Shown here in pieces: positions 1-14,400 of a stretch of DNA of 64,000 nt. Origin of the DNA: Monomorium pharaonis (Eukaryota; Arthropoda; Insecta; Hymenoptera; Formicidae); NCBI RefSeq assembly GCF_013373865.1, contig NC_050475.1, positions 1,813,001-1,877,000 of the forward strand. Direction: 5' to 3'. Numbering within the stretch: position 1 is the first letter of the stretch; each line of letters starts with the position of its first letter. The notes below the pieces were generated by a model. The model did not search any database. It was not told where the DNA came from and worked only from the letters and a program-made list of their open reading frames with translations. Made by a program: the position numbers and the translations under genes.

Positions 1-2678
1 GCGATCTCAATATTGTTCCGATGTGCGCGCACCTCACGCTGAATTAAATGTCATCTCGCTAAACGAAGTGCGTCGAAGCGCAGGCTAACGGTGCAGGGAA
101 ATTGTAGTTTCGCGTCGTGCAGCCGTAAATTAGATTTCTCCGCCGCGATAATCCCAACTGTCGAGCGCGTCATCCTGAATTCGTCCGTCGTTACTTGTTT
201 ATTCTTTTTTTTTCCTCCGGAGCATCCTTTCTTCCCTTACCCTCCTCTTCCTCCTCCTTCTCTTTCTGCTGAGTCTCATTGCCGCGCGCGCTCACAGATG
301 TTCACGTGCACATGTGCCGTGGAAAAGATACAGTTATACAACTCCACCAGAGGAGAGAAAGAGAGATGAAGAGCAGGGAGGCAAAGAGAACGAAAGAGAG
401 AGAAAGAGATGGGACCCCTCGCCAGACGGAGGACCCGTTTTATAACTTGAGATTCATAACGGCATACGATCTTACAATGGACACTCGGTTGGCGAGCAGT
501 GACAAACGAAACGGGATCCGAATCGGCGTATTTCACGGGACGTTAGCTTCGCGCGTGTATTAGATCTCGCGCGAATTTACTTATTTGCTATTAGGAGACT
601 TTCGAAATAATTTCAGTCTGTTTCACGGATGATCCTGTCGAGTTTGTAAAAATATCATATGGATATTTTCCACTTTTTTCTTTTTAAAAATATATTTTTA
701 TACACTACTTTATGAATTTCTTTAATAAAGATAAACGAATCTCTAATTCAACAAATAAATCTTCGCAGGCTGCTATCCTCAAATTCCATATCTTTTATTC
801 CTCGACATTATTATTTACAAATTTAACTCTTCCTAGTCACTAGGGAGGAAAGGGAATGGGAAAGAATGAAGAAGATTGTTTCATCCTTCCTGTCGATCGA
901 GATTCCAGCGGAAAGTTTTTGGCCTGGAAAGAAAATATCGTATATGCGTATCAAAATGATGCGACTCGTCGCTACGGTCGTATCTCGACCAATAGGGCGT
1001 TACTCGTTTCTCTCGGTCGGCGCATTAATGACTTCAATTTCCTGTGAGCACACGTGTATCATCATCAGCACACGAATCGTTTTCTCCGCGAAACCGCTCC
1101 CGATCGAACTCCCGTTCCAAGAAAGCGACCGACAGTCATCATCTCCATGATCGATGGAGGTGACATTTACGCATCTTACGTATGAGATATTTAGATTTCT
1201 TCATTCTCCATTCGTGAACCGAGACGCGTCCCGAATACCAAGTTTCCGTTTATTGCTTAAATGTATAGCCGAGTTGCTCAAGCGTCCCGTCTTTTATCTG
1301 CTTCTTTTCGCCTGACAGCTCGAGCGATTATCGACGACTGATTTAGCCTATTATCTCACATGACTATTCTCGATAGGACTTGGCGGCATGACGTAACGGA
1401 ATAACGCGGTAATAAGCAACGTGTTCGCGAATTATTCCGTACGAACCCCTCCGTGGACGTTTAACCCGACTGTCCTGTCGCCTTTACCGTAGCCCCTCAG
1501 CTGATCGAGTAGGGATCAGTTTGTGGTACGATATTCAAATAATCTGGATCGTTGCTCGCTCGAGCGATTTCATGCCAATGAAACGAGCAACCAGATCTGA
1601 TCTCACATTTATTATCGTTCTGAGCCGCGGTCGCAGTCTCCTCCCTTCCCTTTCCTCTTTCTCACTTTTTCTTTTTCTTTTTTCCTTTGATCGCATCCAC
1701 GGTGGCGATTCATCGCAGGGCCGAGTCTGTAATCAACATATATAGACCGGTGGCTTTCCAGCTGGAGATCCTGGTCCGCGTCCTGAATCTTCCTCTTCCT
1801 AGGATCGAGGTCATCGGGCCTTTTTTAACGCATTTTACGATGCGTGACGAAGGAGGCGCGATATTCGAACCGAGATAATCGAAACGATGAAAATGTCACG
1901 ATAGATAGGCATACATTTCAAACGACGCGAGACGCATTACGTGGAATAATAATAATAATAATAACAACAATAAGGAGCTTAGTTTTGGAAAGAAATCATC
2001 GTCAACCGGCGGGAGCGGTTCACCCGATTTATCGAAGGAATATGTAGCGTGACTTCGGAGATCGAGAACTCATTTCCATATTGATTATCCAATAAACATA
2101 ATGTAGATCGCGCACGATACCGCGATTACGATTTACGATGTTATACGTACACGTGAGAGCGAAGTAGCTATTTCTCGGCGCGTCTACCGTGCGCGCGCGC
2201 AAACTTTAATATCTCTTAAATGACTGTAGGCAATTCATTATTCATCGGGTTAGAATGTGAGATTATTACGAATCCCATGACAGCGTAGTTAGAGTTAGTA
2301 TAGTTATTTGATGCCGGATAATATCATAATTGTTATCACGTACGCGCCTCGCGGCGCAAATAACGGCGGCCTTGCGGAGAGATGACAAAGTAAAGAGATT
2401 CGCGCGGTTACCCTAAAAATTCTTTTTATTTTTAATTTGATTTCTCGACCGAGCGTCGATTTACAAAAAAGAAATGAAACGGAATCTGCTCGGCGCGTAG
2501 ACGGCGCGAAATCTAGCGGTTATCCCTAGCGTGCCGCACAAAAGCTCTCCGCGCGTCTCCGACTCCGGTTTTTGCGGACGGCCAACCTTCCCCGGGGGGG
2601 AGACGCGAACGTATTTCTTTCGCAATCGCCGTGGAATCAGGTACGGGCAGAGACGCGTTTCCGGGCATTTCGCGTCGG

Positions 2679-2735
<57 letters not shown>
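2679..2735 (+). repeat. (CT)n microsatellite
   Basis: A slightly interrupted CT dinucleotide tract, with two TTT interruptions. It sits about 187 bp upstream of a GA tract of similar length, so the two tracts form an inverted pair. Confidence 0.95.
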
Positions 2736-2736
<1 letters not shown>

Positions 2737-2921
2737 GTTAGCATTCCAGCGTGCATAGCTCCCGGAACAGTCATAACGGAAAAATTCCCTCCGGACTCAC
2801 GTGTATTCCCCGCTAATGGTCGTCAAGATCGACGATCCGTCCGAACGGGGAGATCATTGGCGCCTCTTCTCGCGCGCGTCTTCTCGACGAACGCGTTTCT
2901 TCCATCGTGCGCGTTCTCTAG

Positions 2922-2974
<53 letters not shown>
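2922..2974 (+). repeat. (GA)n microsatellite
   Basis: A near-pure GA dinucleotide tract, immediately followed by a further CT-rich stretch to about 2996. It is complementary to the CT tract at 2679-2735. Confidence 0.95.
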
Positions 2975-2975
<1 letters not shown>

Positions 2976-5481
2976 CTCCTCTCTTTCTCTCTCTCTGCGC
3001 TCTCATCCGCGCTGCGATATCTGATGCGGCGAACACTCGACGGAAAGCATTACGAGCATCGTGATGCTTACAATGTCTTCCTCTCCCCCTCGCAATCGCT
3101 CTCGCGATGACCTCTTCTTGTATTCAACTGTAGCCTCTCAACCGCGCGCACGGTACGCGACCTCGACTTTAATAACCGTGGAACACGGATCTGTTGTGGA
3201 ACGGCGGCGTCTGTTGCTTCCACCGTACGCTAGCTGTTGCGGATATTCGTTTCAATTGTAGTCAGAGCTCAAAGTAGCTGTGCTTTTCAAGTTAAAGTAT
3301 AGCCTCGTGAACTTATTGCACTATTCGGACACGTGAAGAATTTTCGACACGTGATCGATTGAAGAAACGGAAGGAAAGACAAATTAGATTTTGAATAGCG
3401 GGATTAATTGCCACTGGGGGGAAACTTGGTCGAATTGATTCTCCGTTATTACGAGCCGACGATCTGGTATTAGATTCGCCGACATTTTTCGTTACGCAAC
3501 GGTTCGGCCTGACGGGAATAATCGCTTTAACGAGTCGCGGCACACCTCGTTACGCTCTACAGTACCTATCAATTTTCAGCACACAATGAACGCATCCCCT
3601 CTGTACTTTTCTCGACGGCTCTGTAAGTTGGAAAATGTCTTTTCATCCCGATACTCCAAAGAGAATCGCGTTATTACTCGCGCAATCACTTGACGATGAA
3701 TGAGAATATTTCATTTGGAAGTGATCGTAAATCGCGTTATTAGAGTGCACTACCGGATATTCTTGCAGTCTTCAACCACGTTAATCCGAGAATAATCATC
3801 GGGAATGTTTTTCACACCCCCAGCATCAGAAAAATAAAACTCACGTTACAGCAGATTTTTTCTTCCTCAAAATCCGTATTTACTTTTTATTCGAAGATTT
3901 TGAAATTCAATTTACAATCGGAACTAGACTCATATGTTTATAAAACTGACATTTGTGGTGTAAAAAATGAAATATATAATTGAAATTTTCAATCCTCGAA
4001 AGAAACTTTGTGTTAATTAAGGAAAATTAATGTTAATATAAATTTTCATGAGCAAACATTTGCATTGTAAAAAAAGATAATTAAATTATATAAGTCGTTA
4101 TATTTGGAATTTCGAATTTATCGCAATCTACAGTTTTTAAATGTATAAAGAATCTTTCAAATCGTTGAATAAATGTGCAGTATAAATGACAAATAAAATG
4201 CTCAGTGGATTATTCCATTGATTGACCCCGGATCGCCATCTACGCAAATAAAAAGAATGAAAGGACTATTCCCGGGTTAATCGACACCAAGATACGTCTA
4301 ATACGTATAATTGAGATCTGACGAGAGGTGTCGGATTGACGAAGCGAGAGAAAATCCCGTCCTCGTGAGTTCTCGTCGTAACGAGCCGAATGAGCGACGT
4401 TGCATTCTCAATCGTAGGATTTTTCATCTTCGGCCTCGATGAGGCTGCGGCGGCGGCGCCTCTTTGCCACGTTCCACGGAACCTACGTTGCTCGCATGCA
4501 TGTACATACGTACATAACATTTGCTGGCCACTTGCCTACACGGGAGGGCAGGGAGCGCAGCGCACGCGCTCCCATCGCGTGCGTGTTAAGAGCGCGTATT
4601 GTACAATCGAATGTATTAATTATTTTTGATTGGTTAAGAGCGGCTATCTGATCGCCGCACGACGTCAGAAGCAGGTTTTTCCTTCGCACATCAAGCACGA
4701 TGTTTCTAACGAGAAGCGTGAAACGCACGGACGGAACATTCGACGAGGGAGACAATCTCGTCCGCGTCTCACGCGATCCGACGTCGTCAAAGAAATTGTA
4801 TATATTTCAAATAATAAAAATTGAGTTGTAACGAAACTTTTCTATTCTGAAACAGAACTACCTTTCTGCAAAATTAACATTTTTTTATATCTTTGCTGCC
4901 ATAGTCACATGATTATACGATAATAGAAAAAAAATAGTGAGGGAGAGAGAAAGAGAGAGAGAGAGAGAAGTATGCAATATTTTTCTTCTCGCGAAGAAGA
5001 AAGAGGGCATTTTTCTTCTCGTTAAAAAAGATTCTAAGAAGCTTTCAGAAACTCGAGAGCTGGACAATTCTAGAATACGGGGGTTCTATTGTAGTCCCGT
5101 CAGCGTTTAATCACCGGATAATCGTAACCCGCTGACAGCGCGATGTACATTACGGAAATCTATGGCTGGCTACGGTGGCGAATTGTTTAGAGGCCGCGGT
5201 GAGTAGCCGCGAAGAGATACACACGGTGGAGAGAGCGCGGGCCGTTTTAATGCTATTAAAGCACCGCGGCTTGTATGTATGTATGTACATGTGCCCGGCG
5301 TAGTGGACGCGTAGATATGCGCACGTATATCGGGTAATCCTTGCGTGCATATGTGTGACTAACCGCACTCTCGCGCGCGGGTCAATGCCTCGGCCGTTTC
5401 CGAGTAGTGGGTACGCACTCTTACGCCGCCGTACCTTTTCCTTCGCGTTATACCCGAGCACGCGTTTCAAGTGTACCTGCA

Positions 5482-5515
5482 CGTACGCACGCACGCACGC
5501 ACGTACGCACGCACG
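5482..5515 (+). repeat. (ACGC)n/(ACGT) short tandem repeat
   Basis: A tetranucleotide ACGC repeat with two ACGT variants. A TATG repeat lies close by at about 5272-5290. Confidence 0.85.
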
Positions 5516-8152
5516 TGTTCGTGGGGCTTCCGTGAGGGAGATCCACGCGCGCGACATCCGAGAACGGAGTGATATCTCATAGTCTTCGGGAAACTCGTTC
5601 TCGGAATTTTAAGTTCTGTAATAAAGAATTCTGATAATTAAATGTAAAAGGTATCCGAAGAACGCTAACGTTTTGTTGGATAATTTGTAACATTTGTAAC
5701 TTTTTTATTTCAAATTCTATTGGATAAATTTTAAGATGCTATCTAAGAGAAATTTTAATCAAAAATTTCGCTTTAAAAATATTGGTTCAGAAAATGTCTT
5801 TAAAATTTGAAAAATTGCACGAGTTTCTTATCTATTTATATTGTTATTAAGTATTGAAGAGTATCATTAAAATTTTAAGAAATTCTTAAGACGAGAAACT
5901 ATGTACATTCGCAAAAATGTGTAACTCGTTAAAAATTACAATTAAATACTATATAGTAAACTTACAAAAAATTTCCCGGGATTTGAAAGACCGAGCGAAA
6001 AATTATAATTGATTAAATAACATAATTTTATTTATTTGTCTAAATTATACGTTTCACATACAATGTACGTCGCGGTAAAATCTCCGCACAACAGTTTCGC
6101 GTTACACACGCGACGTAACATACGCTCCGACGGGAAAGTCAATTAAGCGTTCGACAAGACAGCGACGTTTAATATCCCGGCTGTAATGCGGCGCTAATGT
6201 TACGAGTAAGTAACCTTTAAAATGGAATTACGGGAATCGGCGATTACGGCGGCGATTTGTAAGGTCACGACGTGACCATCAAACATCATCACGGCGCATC
6301 ATCTCCGATCCAGTCGGCTTGCCATCGAGGTATCGATCATACACACGGTTTTGATCGCGGGCCGCGACACGATCGTAACTCCCGTCATTATCACGGGCAA
6401 CCTACAAAACTAAGCATCCGTGGTATCTCCCTCTGTCCTCGTAACGTACGTGGCGGAATCATCGAGCTCTATACGCGGCATCGGACCGTGAAATGCTAGA
6501 GCGCCCGTTTGTTCCTTTATCTTTCTGTCTCTCTCTCTCTCTCTTTGCGGATAAGATCGTATCTGCATGCGCGCTGGACAGGTGCGCGCAGGTGTGAAAC
6601 GCAATTACCGGCGCGGATAACCAGAATCTTTCGCGCTAATACAATTGCACGATTATTAGCGCACGGCCGATAATTCCGTTCGCATGCGCAAAATCATCTT
6701 GACGTGTAATATAAATTACACATTTGAACGAAGCGTCGAAAGAATCAGGTTGGATGGACTCCCTCCTTATTAGACCCCTCACCTTCATTGAATTAATTTC
6801 CGCTCGGCGAGTTTTCCGCGGGTACTCGATAAAACTCAGCACTCGTCTGACTTGTAGGTTTATCGCGTAACTCATCAATCAGGGATACCTTAAGCGTTTC
6901 GCGATTAAATCTCAGTCTTACGTATCCATTTCATGTTTCTACAGAGGGGAGGCGGAGGACGAGCGAATTTTCCGAGACAGTCGGTCGGAATAGAAATCGC
7001 GGAACGTGCGGATTATAATGATGAAATTGAGGTTTCCATTTTTGTATAACGATAACGAATGCGGAGCATTCGCCTGTACGCGCCATCGCCTCCGTTCTGG
7101 CGGAACGCACACCGCGTGAGTGAGGTACCGTTTGAAAATACCACGAAGCGAATTCCGCCGAGCCGTTCCACGGCGCGGACGATCGACAGCACATCGTCGC
7201 ACCGTGTGCGCATCGCCAGCTCTCTAATTAAACGCAACGTTTCTGCATCGATTGTGCACGTCGGCAGAGTGGCGAAAGAAGCGACGACGGTAGTCGCTTT
7301 TCAAGAGAAAGAACAATATGCGCCTGCCTCGCGAGATTTTCCGCTTTGCGCTTTACTCGCGCCGAGAATGTAGCTTCCGTTTCTTCGCTGCAGTCATATT
7401 GAATTGGCTGCGAGAACGTCGTCTATTACGAGAATTTTCCCTTCGCCCTATGCGTCAAATATTTTTTTTTTTTTTTTACATATCGCACAGATTGATGAGA
7501 TGTACCGAAGATTTCTTTCTTAGATTCAAGAATATAACTATTGTACATTTTTATAAAAAATTATATACATCTAATACGTGTAATGCAAGAAGAAAAATAT
7601 TTTTACACATTTACTAAATTGTCAAACGTAAAACAGTGACATAATAAAAAATGTTACTGCAATTATTAATTTTGGCGTAGAAGAAAAATTGTGATATTTG
7701 CGACTATAACAGCTTAATAATTGTAGTATCAAAAATATTATTACTGTAATATTGGTAGTCCAACTTATTATATTAAAATCTCCATGGTTATGACAATCAT
7801 ATGTCATAAGTTACACCAATATTAAGAACTTTAATACAATTTGAACCAACTATATAAAATATGGTTTGATCTAAGAAATAGCTCTAAATTATAATTATAT
7901 TATGATTCCTGCAACCATTCTTTTTCCTCGGTGTAGCAAAAAAGATTCACGTTTACTTTTTTTTTCTTTTCGAAAAAATAACTCGATTTTATCTCGTTGT
8001 ATCTAATGGATTTTTAGTTTTAAATACATGCGTCTTAAACAACGAAATCAGATTGCGTACATAATATATTTTCTTAAGCGAAAAAAGTTGTATATACGAC
8101 GTCCAATTACTCCCCGAATAATCTTGTCTTGTGATCTTTCAGCGAGTCGGAC

Positions 8153-8432
8153 ATGGCGCCCAATGCGGAGGAGGAGCTGCTGGTTGTGAAACCATGGGGG
8201 CCGCAACCGGAAAAGGTAACGTGGAGACAAAACGTTAAGTAAATTACGGTGTATAGCGGACAACGACGCCGAAACGCGATTGTGCTAGCTCGCCGGCGTG
8301 TAAACGGCGCGGAAGCTTTATGATATAACTCGAGTCGCGTTAAACGGCCGTTCCACGCGTGTCGGCGACCGCGGCGACAGGATGTTTCCGATTAGCATAT
8401 CTTTCAGCTTTGAGTAAATATGCGCGCGCGCG

Positions 8433-8477
<45 letters not shown>

Positions 8478-11400
8478 ACATTCGCACAGAAGACAGGCTG
8501 GACCGGCAAGACGGCCGATCTTCATTTTGCGATCTACACCGTGAGAACTCCATCACCTAGCCTCGGCTTTCGCGCGTACGACAAGAAAGCGAATATTAAT
8601 ATTAAGAGAATAGAGTTGGCCTCTCGAGCTAAAGTAGCAAGTCACTTCCCGCCTTGACCTTGTCGCTAACGGCATACGCGCGCATATGCAGCTTGATTAT
8701 ATATTGCATATGGCGTATCCCATAAATATTCTCCGCGTGTCTCTCGCCGCGCCGCTCCGCGGTATCTTGCTGTTTGTATTATGAGATAATATATATCTCG
8801 CACTGTCAGATATGCGATTAATGAACGCCAATTTCCACGATACAACTTCTTTTCCAATTAGCCAATGTACGTCTCAATATCGCGGACGCGATCGTTGCCA
8901 CGAGTGTTGAACCTTGTTCCTCGTATGCATTCATGAAATTCATAATTTACAACAGCTTGTATTCTAATATATAGTAGTCAATATTAATATATGCAATAAT
9001 AATTTGCAAACAATTTAATTGATCGGAGATAAGTGTACTCGTTGCCTTTTTATTGTTTTATCGTACGTATTTATTCGACGAGAAGGTACGACCGACCTAC
9101 GTCGACATAGTTTCACTTTAACGCACGTGAAAGTTGCAGATTTTACGTGTGTTAAGATCGAAATTGCTCAATTCGTCGGATGAAAATGGAAATCGCGGAC
9201 GAACTCGAAATTAGATCGACTGTGACGAGATATCGCGTATGCGATGCGCAGTCATATATGCGATATTTCATCGTCGGGAAAGTCTCGACGGCGATTTCAC
9301 TTAAATTGCGGAAGGGATGCGTAAAAAAGGATTATAATGAGCTGACGGTGTATCGAAAGTACAAAGTTATTAAACACTTTCGATAAATCCTCGAATTTCT
9401 TCTAGCATCAGAGGTCTTTTTTTCCACTCGAGCTAGAAATTCCAAAGAAACGGAAAAGAAAACGGTTTATCTCTCTCCCGACGTGAAACGCGAACGCAAA
9501 GTTAATTAATAAGCAGGTTACACTTACGATCGTAATTGCTATAGAATGTTATCTCTCATCGTCACGATGTCACGTAAAGACAAGCCAAAAAGAAACGAGG
9601 ACAAACACACGGGCACGCGTCGTATCTCACGGTAACGAGATCCAATCATGAACCTTCCTCGCGGATAATAGCAATAAGTACACACCGAGGATGATTGATC
9701 GTGATTGCTAATGATCCTCGCGTCATATAATCGATTTAAATATACATTTTCTAAATATCATCCATTTTTTTCGTATTGCAAGATATTTTTCTCTTTTCTT
9801 AATTTTATGATTGCCATCGTTTCACGAAATGCTGAATGCAGCGGATGTGATTGCTGCAATTTCGTCGATAATGATCGTTGTAACCGTATAAGTCCGCTAT
9901 GAATCAATACTGAAAACTTCAATAGAAAAAGCAAAAGATAAGCGGACAATATTTATCCCCGATGCGTACAGGAAGAAACGAGCGGGTTCGAGTGGTCGAT
10001 CGGGTAGACGCGGCGCGCATAAACAGCGTTAAGAAATCATATCGACACGCATATTCTCATTGTCACATTGTGTTCTTTGTTCTCATTTGTAAATAGCGTT
10101 TATTTACTCACGTAACGCGAATGAGAGCCGCGAGTGAATGCGATCGATCGACCGATCGATCGACCGCCGTGCAATAATACGATGTCTACAGTCGAGATGA
10201 CCGCAAATCAGAGACGCAAGAATGTCGCGGGTTTTTCATGATTTTCTTACCATTTTGCTCCTCCTCTTATTTTTTTTCTCAAAAATCACGTAGAACAAAA
10301 ACCAATCTGCATTTCGCATTTTTGTGTCACTTTTCTTGTCAATTCGTCTGCTCCACTTGTGCGAATAAAATTGGAATGATTTTAAGGAAATTTTAATTTA
10401 GCTTTTTTAATTGAGAGCTTCTAAATATATTCTTCAACTTCTGCTTGATGTTACGATTTCTCAAGACACTCGTTCGGTTAACCTCGCGCTGCCGTTTGAT
10501 AAGCGTGCGTTATATTGAAATAGAAGAACCGTACGTGCTTACGGGAACGATTTCTGAATGTAATTGACTCATTTAAATAATTTATACCGCTTCCGTGTGC
10601 ATCAATAGCGGATTGCTTCATAATTTATACATTCCGGCATTAACCGTAAGCATGAAAGTAAATCAATTTTACGTAATTTGTTCGCGTGGAGTACAACAAT
10701 ACGTAGGTATTAGCGAGGAATCACTGATTAGAATCGCTTTCTTCCTGAAAGTCTTGTAATACATTTTTTTATTATTGTGACTAAAACTGAATGACTTTAT
10801 TTATATATATTTATGCGACTGTAATTAGCACATAATTTCAGTTCTGTGATACGAATAGTAAATTAGCACGCGGTGTTATTGCATAACGATCTTAGATTAA
10901 CGACATATTTTCTTTTAATTATAAATTTCTCAAAATTCTTTTATATCTAAAATTCAAGTTTGTTTAGATATATTTGACTCTGTAGATTTGTGCGACCGAT
11001 AAAGATCAAATCATATGAACGATCGATCTTAGTTTCATCACTACAGTCATCTTTGTAGCGGCGTGCAGTTACCCGTAGCTGCCGCAGCTTATGGACCGTA
11101 AGAAAAGACGATAATCACTATGATCCTATCAATTTATGATCGGAAGCGCCCTGAAATTAACTGTAGATGTCTTCCTACCCCTTTGACAGAAATATTTTAT
11201 GGGTGCAAACGACAATAATTTGTGCGTTTCTTAGGATTTGCTCGATGCGAGATATAAAACATCGTGATATTAATTCTGCATAGATTAATCATTAATAAAT
11301 TAACTATTTAAATTAAGACGATCTTTCAAATGACGATCACTCCTCATTTCCTTCACTATTTTAATTTAGAAGGGCTTCATCTCATAGATATTTATCACAG

Positions 11401-14400
11401 AGGTGAAATCGTATAGTTGTATTATTTTCAATGTAATTGAGAAAATGCCATTAATTATACAAACCGATACTCGAATAAGACAACTTAATTTAAAGAAACT
11501 TTCTAATCAGATAATCAAACTGTTTGCACGCAGGAACGCTTAAGGCCACCCACGTATAACGCCGAGGATTACGCAATCGCGCTGAGACGATGGGGAAGAC
11601 GCCCATTAGGCACCGTTCAAGACTCTCAAGGTACTTTGCCGTCGACAACCAGTTCGAGTTCCGGTTACGCATCCGGAAGTGGAGAGATGACCTTGAGACA
11701 GTTCACGTCGGTCAGCGAGCTATTAAATAAACTCAGAGCCGATCTCAGACTTGCTTTTCCCAGGTTGGTATAATTGTTTGTCATTAAATATATAATTATG
11801 ATTTTTGTGTGCCGCGTTTTCTGATATTATTATTTATTTGTGAGACACGCGATGCTTTTCGAAATTAACTTTTAATTTTCAACGTAACTGAATGAGTTTT
11901 ATAACATTAACTTTAACTTAATTTAGTTTTAAAGAAACATTAATTTATTCAAGTCTAGTTCACTCTCATATTCTCAGAACAGTGAATTTGCGAAGATACA
12001 CGCGAGAAACGCATGCGGAAGTATAAAGTATGAATTATTTGCGAACGATTAAAATAACACTCACTGTTCGTGCTCCCCGAGTGGAACTAATGACGACAGA
12101 GAGAGAAAGATGTAAGATATTAATCGCAAGAGACGTGAAGTATAAATCGAAGTGAACCAAGCATTAAAAAAAAACTCAGCTCACGGAAAATCAAATTCCC
12201 ACGTTTGTACCTCCATATAAAAAATCCTTCGAGTTATGTTTCGGGGAGATGTTATACGACGTACAAGAGAGTTTATCCGAATATTTATTGGACGATAAAA
12301 AAATACAGAAAAAAGTACAGTTACCTTTTACGTCCTTTCACAGAGAAGGTGGGCCAATGCCGCAAATCGTCGAAATCTAGCTCATCAAAATTCCTTCCTC
12401 TTAATCGCGACACTAAACGGGACTTGATCCACAGCGAGCGCTCGAAGGAAAATGATGATTGATGTCTGTTTAACATAAAACACGCTAATTAAACAAATAA
12501 AAAATATCTCTTGTGTCGTACAGCTCGACGCGATGAGCGAGACGTCTCGAGAATTAGCCGCGATTCTAAGCACATTTCTAAAGTATCTGCTATAAAAATC
12601 ATTTACACGACTACAAAGGCAGCGCCGAAGGCAAGCAATGCGCAACCGCGCGCAACATTCACGTCTGCTAGAAGTCCGAAGATGATTAAGAATCGCGCGT
12701 TATCGTTAGAATTTTTCTTCCCGCCCTGTCAATGCTTCACACCGCTGGTCGGAAGATCGATGATGTTTGTCTCGCGCCAGGAGGCTCGAGGCACGTTTAT
12801 TCATATTGATTCGTAGCGCCTATAACCGCAGTAATAAGATAGTTAACTAATTGGTCGTAATAATTCAGCTTGTTTAGAAGAAGGCATCAATCAAGGTGCG
12901 ATCGATTTCGTGAAAAAGAAAAAAAAAATTAAAAAAGAATCATTCTAATATATGTCCTGACCAAGTAATAAAAAAATTTACATGTAGTTCTGTTCTGCGA
13001 TTTTGTAAGTGCACCTTCTTTCTTAACTACGATTTAAAAGTCACGACACTTTTTCTATCGACTGTTGCACACACTGAGAAAAAAAAGTTATTAACGTGAA
13101 CTAAATTTGTCAACTTAATTAAATTTGTTTAATTCAAATATGCTTGTACTTCAGTCAAATATATAAACATTTGATGATTTAAAATTCAAGTATTTTATGT
13201 ATTTAAGTTAAATGAACAAATACTTGAACTAAAGAAATTTAATCGAGTTGAAACATTTAGTCAAATTAACATTTTTTTCTCAGTGCAGGATCGAGCTTCA
13301 AATCGTCTTTCAATCATAAATCGTACATTGCAAGCCGTACATTATATCTCGGCACGTTGGATATTAGATCCAACCACGCGACCAATTCGCGGCTTGTCTG
13401 AAATTAATAATAATTAAAGCTACGATGTATCCCGTGTATCGCTGCTTCCCCTCTCGACTATATGAAACACGCTTTGCATGGCGCGAATGATCGACCGTAC
13501 ACCGATCTCCGCTCGAGAGAAAGAGGAGAGAATCCGTTAACTTGGCAGATGATTAAAGACCCGATGCTCAACGTTAAATTCCTCCACAGTCTGTCGCTGG
13601 CGCGGACGCGTGTTTTAAAGGAAACGAAACGTCGTTGATGGCTCTATCCAACGTTTGCACTCGCGCGTCATATGGCGAACGCGCAAGTGTCCCAGATAAA
13701 TGAGTTATAATACGAGCTGCGCTTCTCGATGTCTCGAGGATAACCCGTAAGTAGCGGCTTCGGATAACCGAATGCCGATATTACGACTAACTGTATAGTG
13801 GCGCACCGCTGCAAATCGATCTGGCCGTACCGCGCGCACTTTCCGTCTTCGTTTTGCTGGCGAAACAGCTGAAGCGACAGGTGTATCGTTTACGACGAAG
13901 CCCGATTAGAACTCCTTGTTAATTGTATTTTCATGGATTCGCTATATGACTCACTGTAGAATGCTCTTTAAATGAGAGTATTGGTAATAGTTACAAGCCG
14001 TCAACTTTTCCAATAAGTCAAATATATGTATAATTAATTGTATATGATAATGATAAATGAATAAAATATATAGCGTGCAAAGCAAATTAATTAAATCTGG
14101 CGAATCTAGTCTACCTACTACTTCACTTTATTTCTTTGTATTACCTACTTTCATCAATCATATCAGTCGCCTAAAGTGAAGACACATCATGCAACTTTCT
14201 AGTAGTTTACGACAGACGAATGTATCCTCTTTTGAAGGAAACTCGAAGAAAACTCTATGATTTGACGGAAGTTGCTTGGTATCAGATGAAGACTATACCG
14301 TAAAATTAAATCATTCCACTTTCCTCTAATAGAATCTAGTTTGCCATAACAAATACCACTTAATTTTTACTATTTATAATTCATTTTTTATATCTCTACT

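Larger units (their letters stand above)
1..8142. other. Non-coding region upstream of the first mwh coding exon
   Basis: I see no supportable protein-coding exon in this stretch. Open frames here are short, overlap on both strands and have low-complexity content, as expected by chance in CpG-rich DNA. It contains the simple repeats listed separately near 2.7, 2.9 and 5.5 kb. Because the first recognised mwh coding exon begins right after a splice acceptor, at least one 5' untranslated exon and the mwh promoter should lie here or further upstream. I could not place them. Confidence 0.6.

Noticed and set aside
2531..3064. Overlapping open frames with long Ser-Leu or Arg-Glu runs
   Set aside because: They are translations of the CT and GA microsatellites in several frames, with no splice context or family similarity.
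5150..5582. 135-residue minus-strand open frame and overlapping plus-strand frame
   Set aside because: Composition is dictated by ACGC and TATG repeats and CpG-rich DNA. No domain or splice support.
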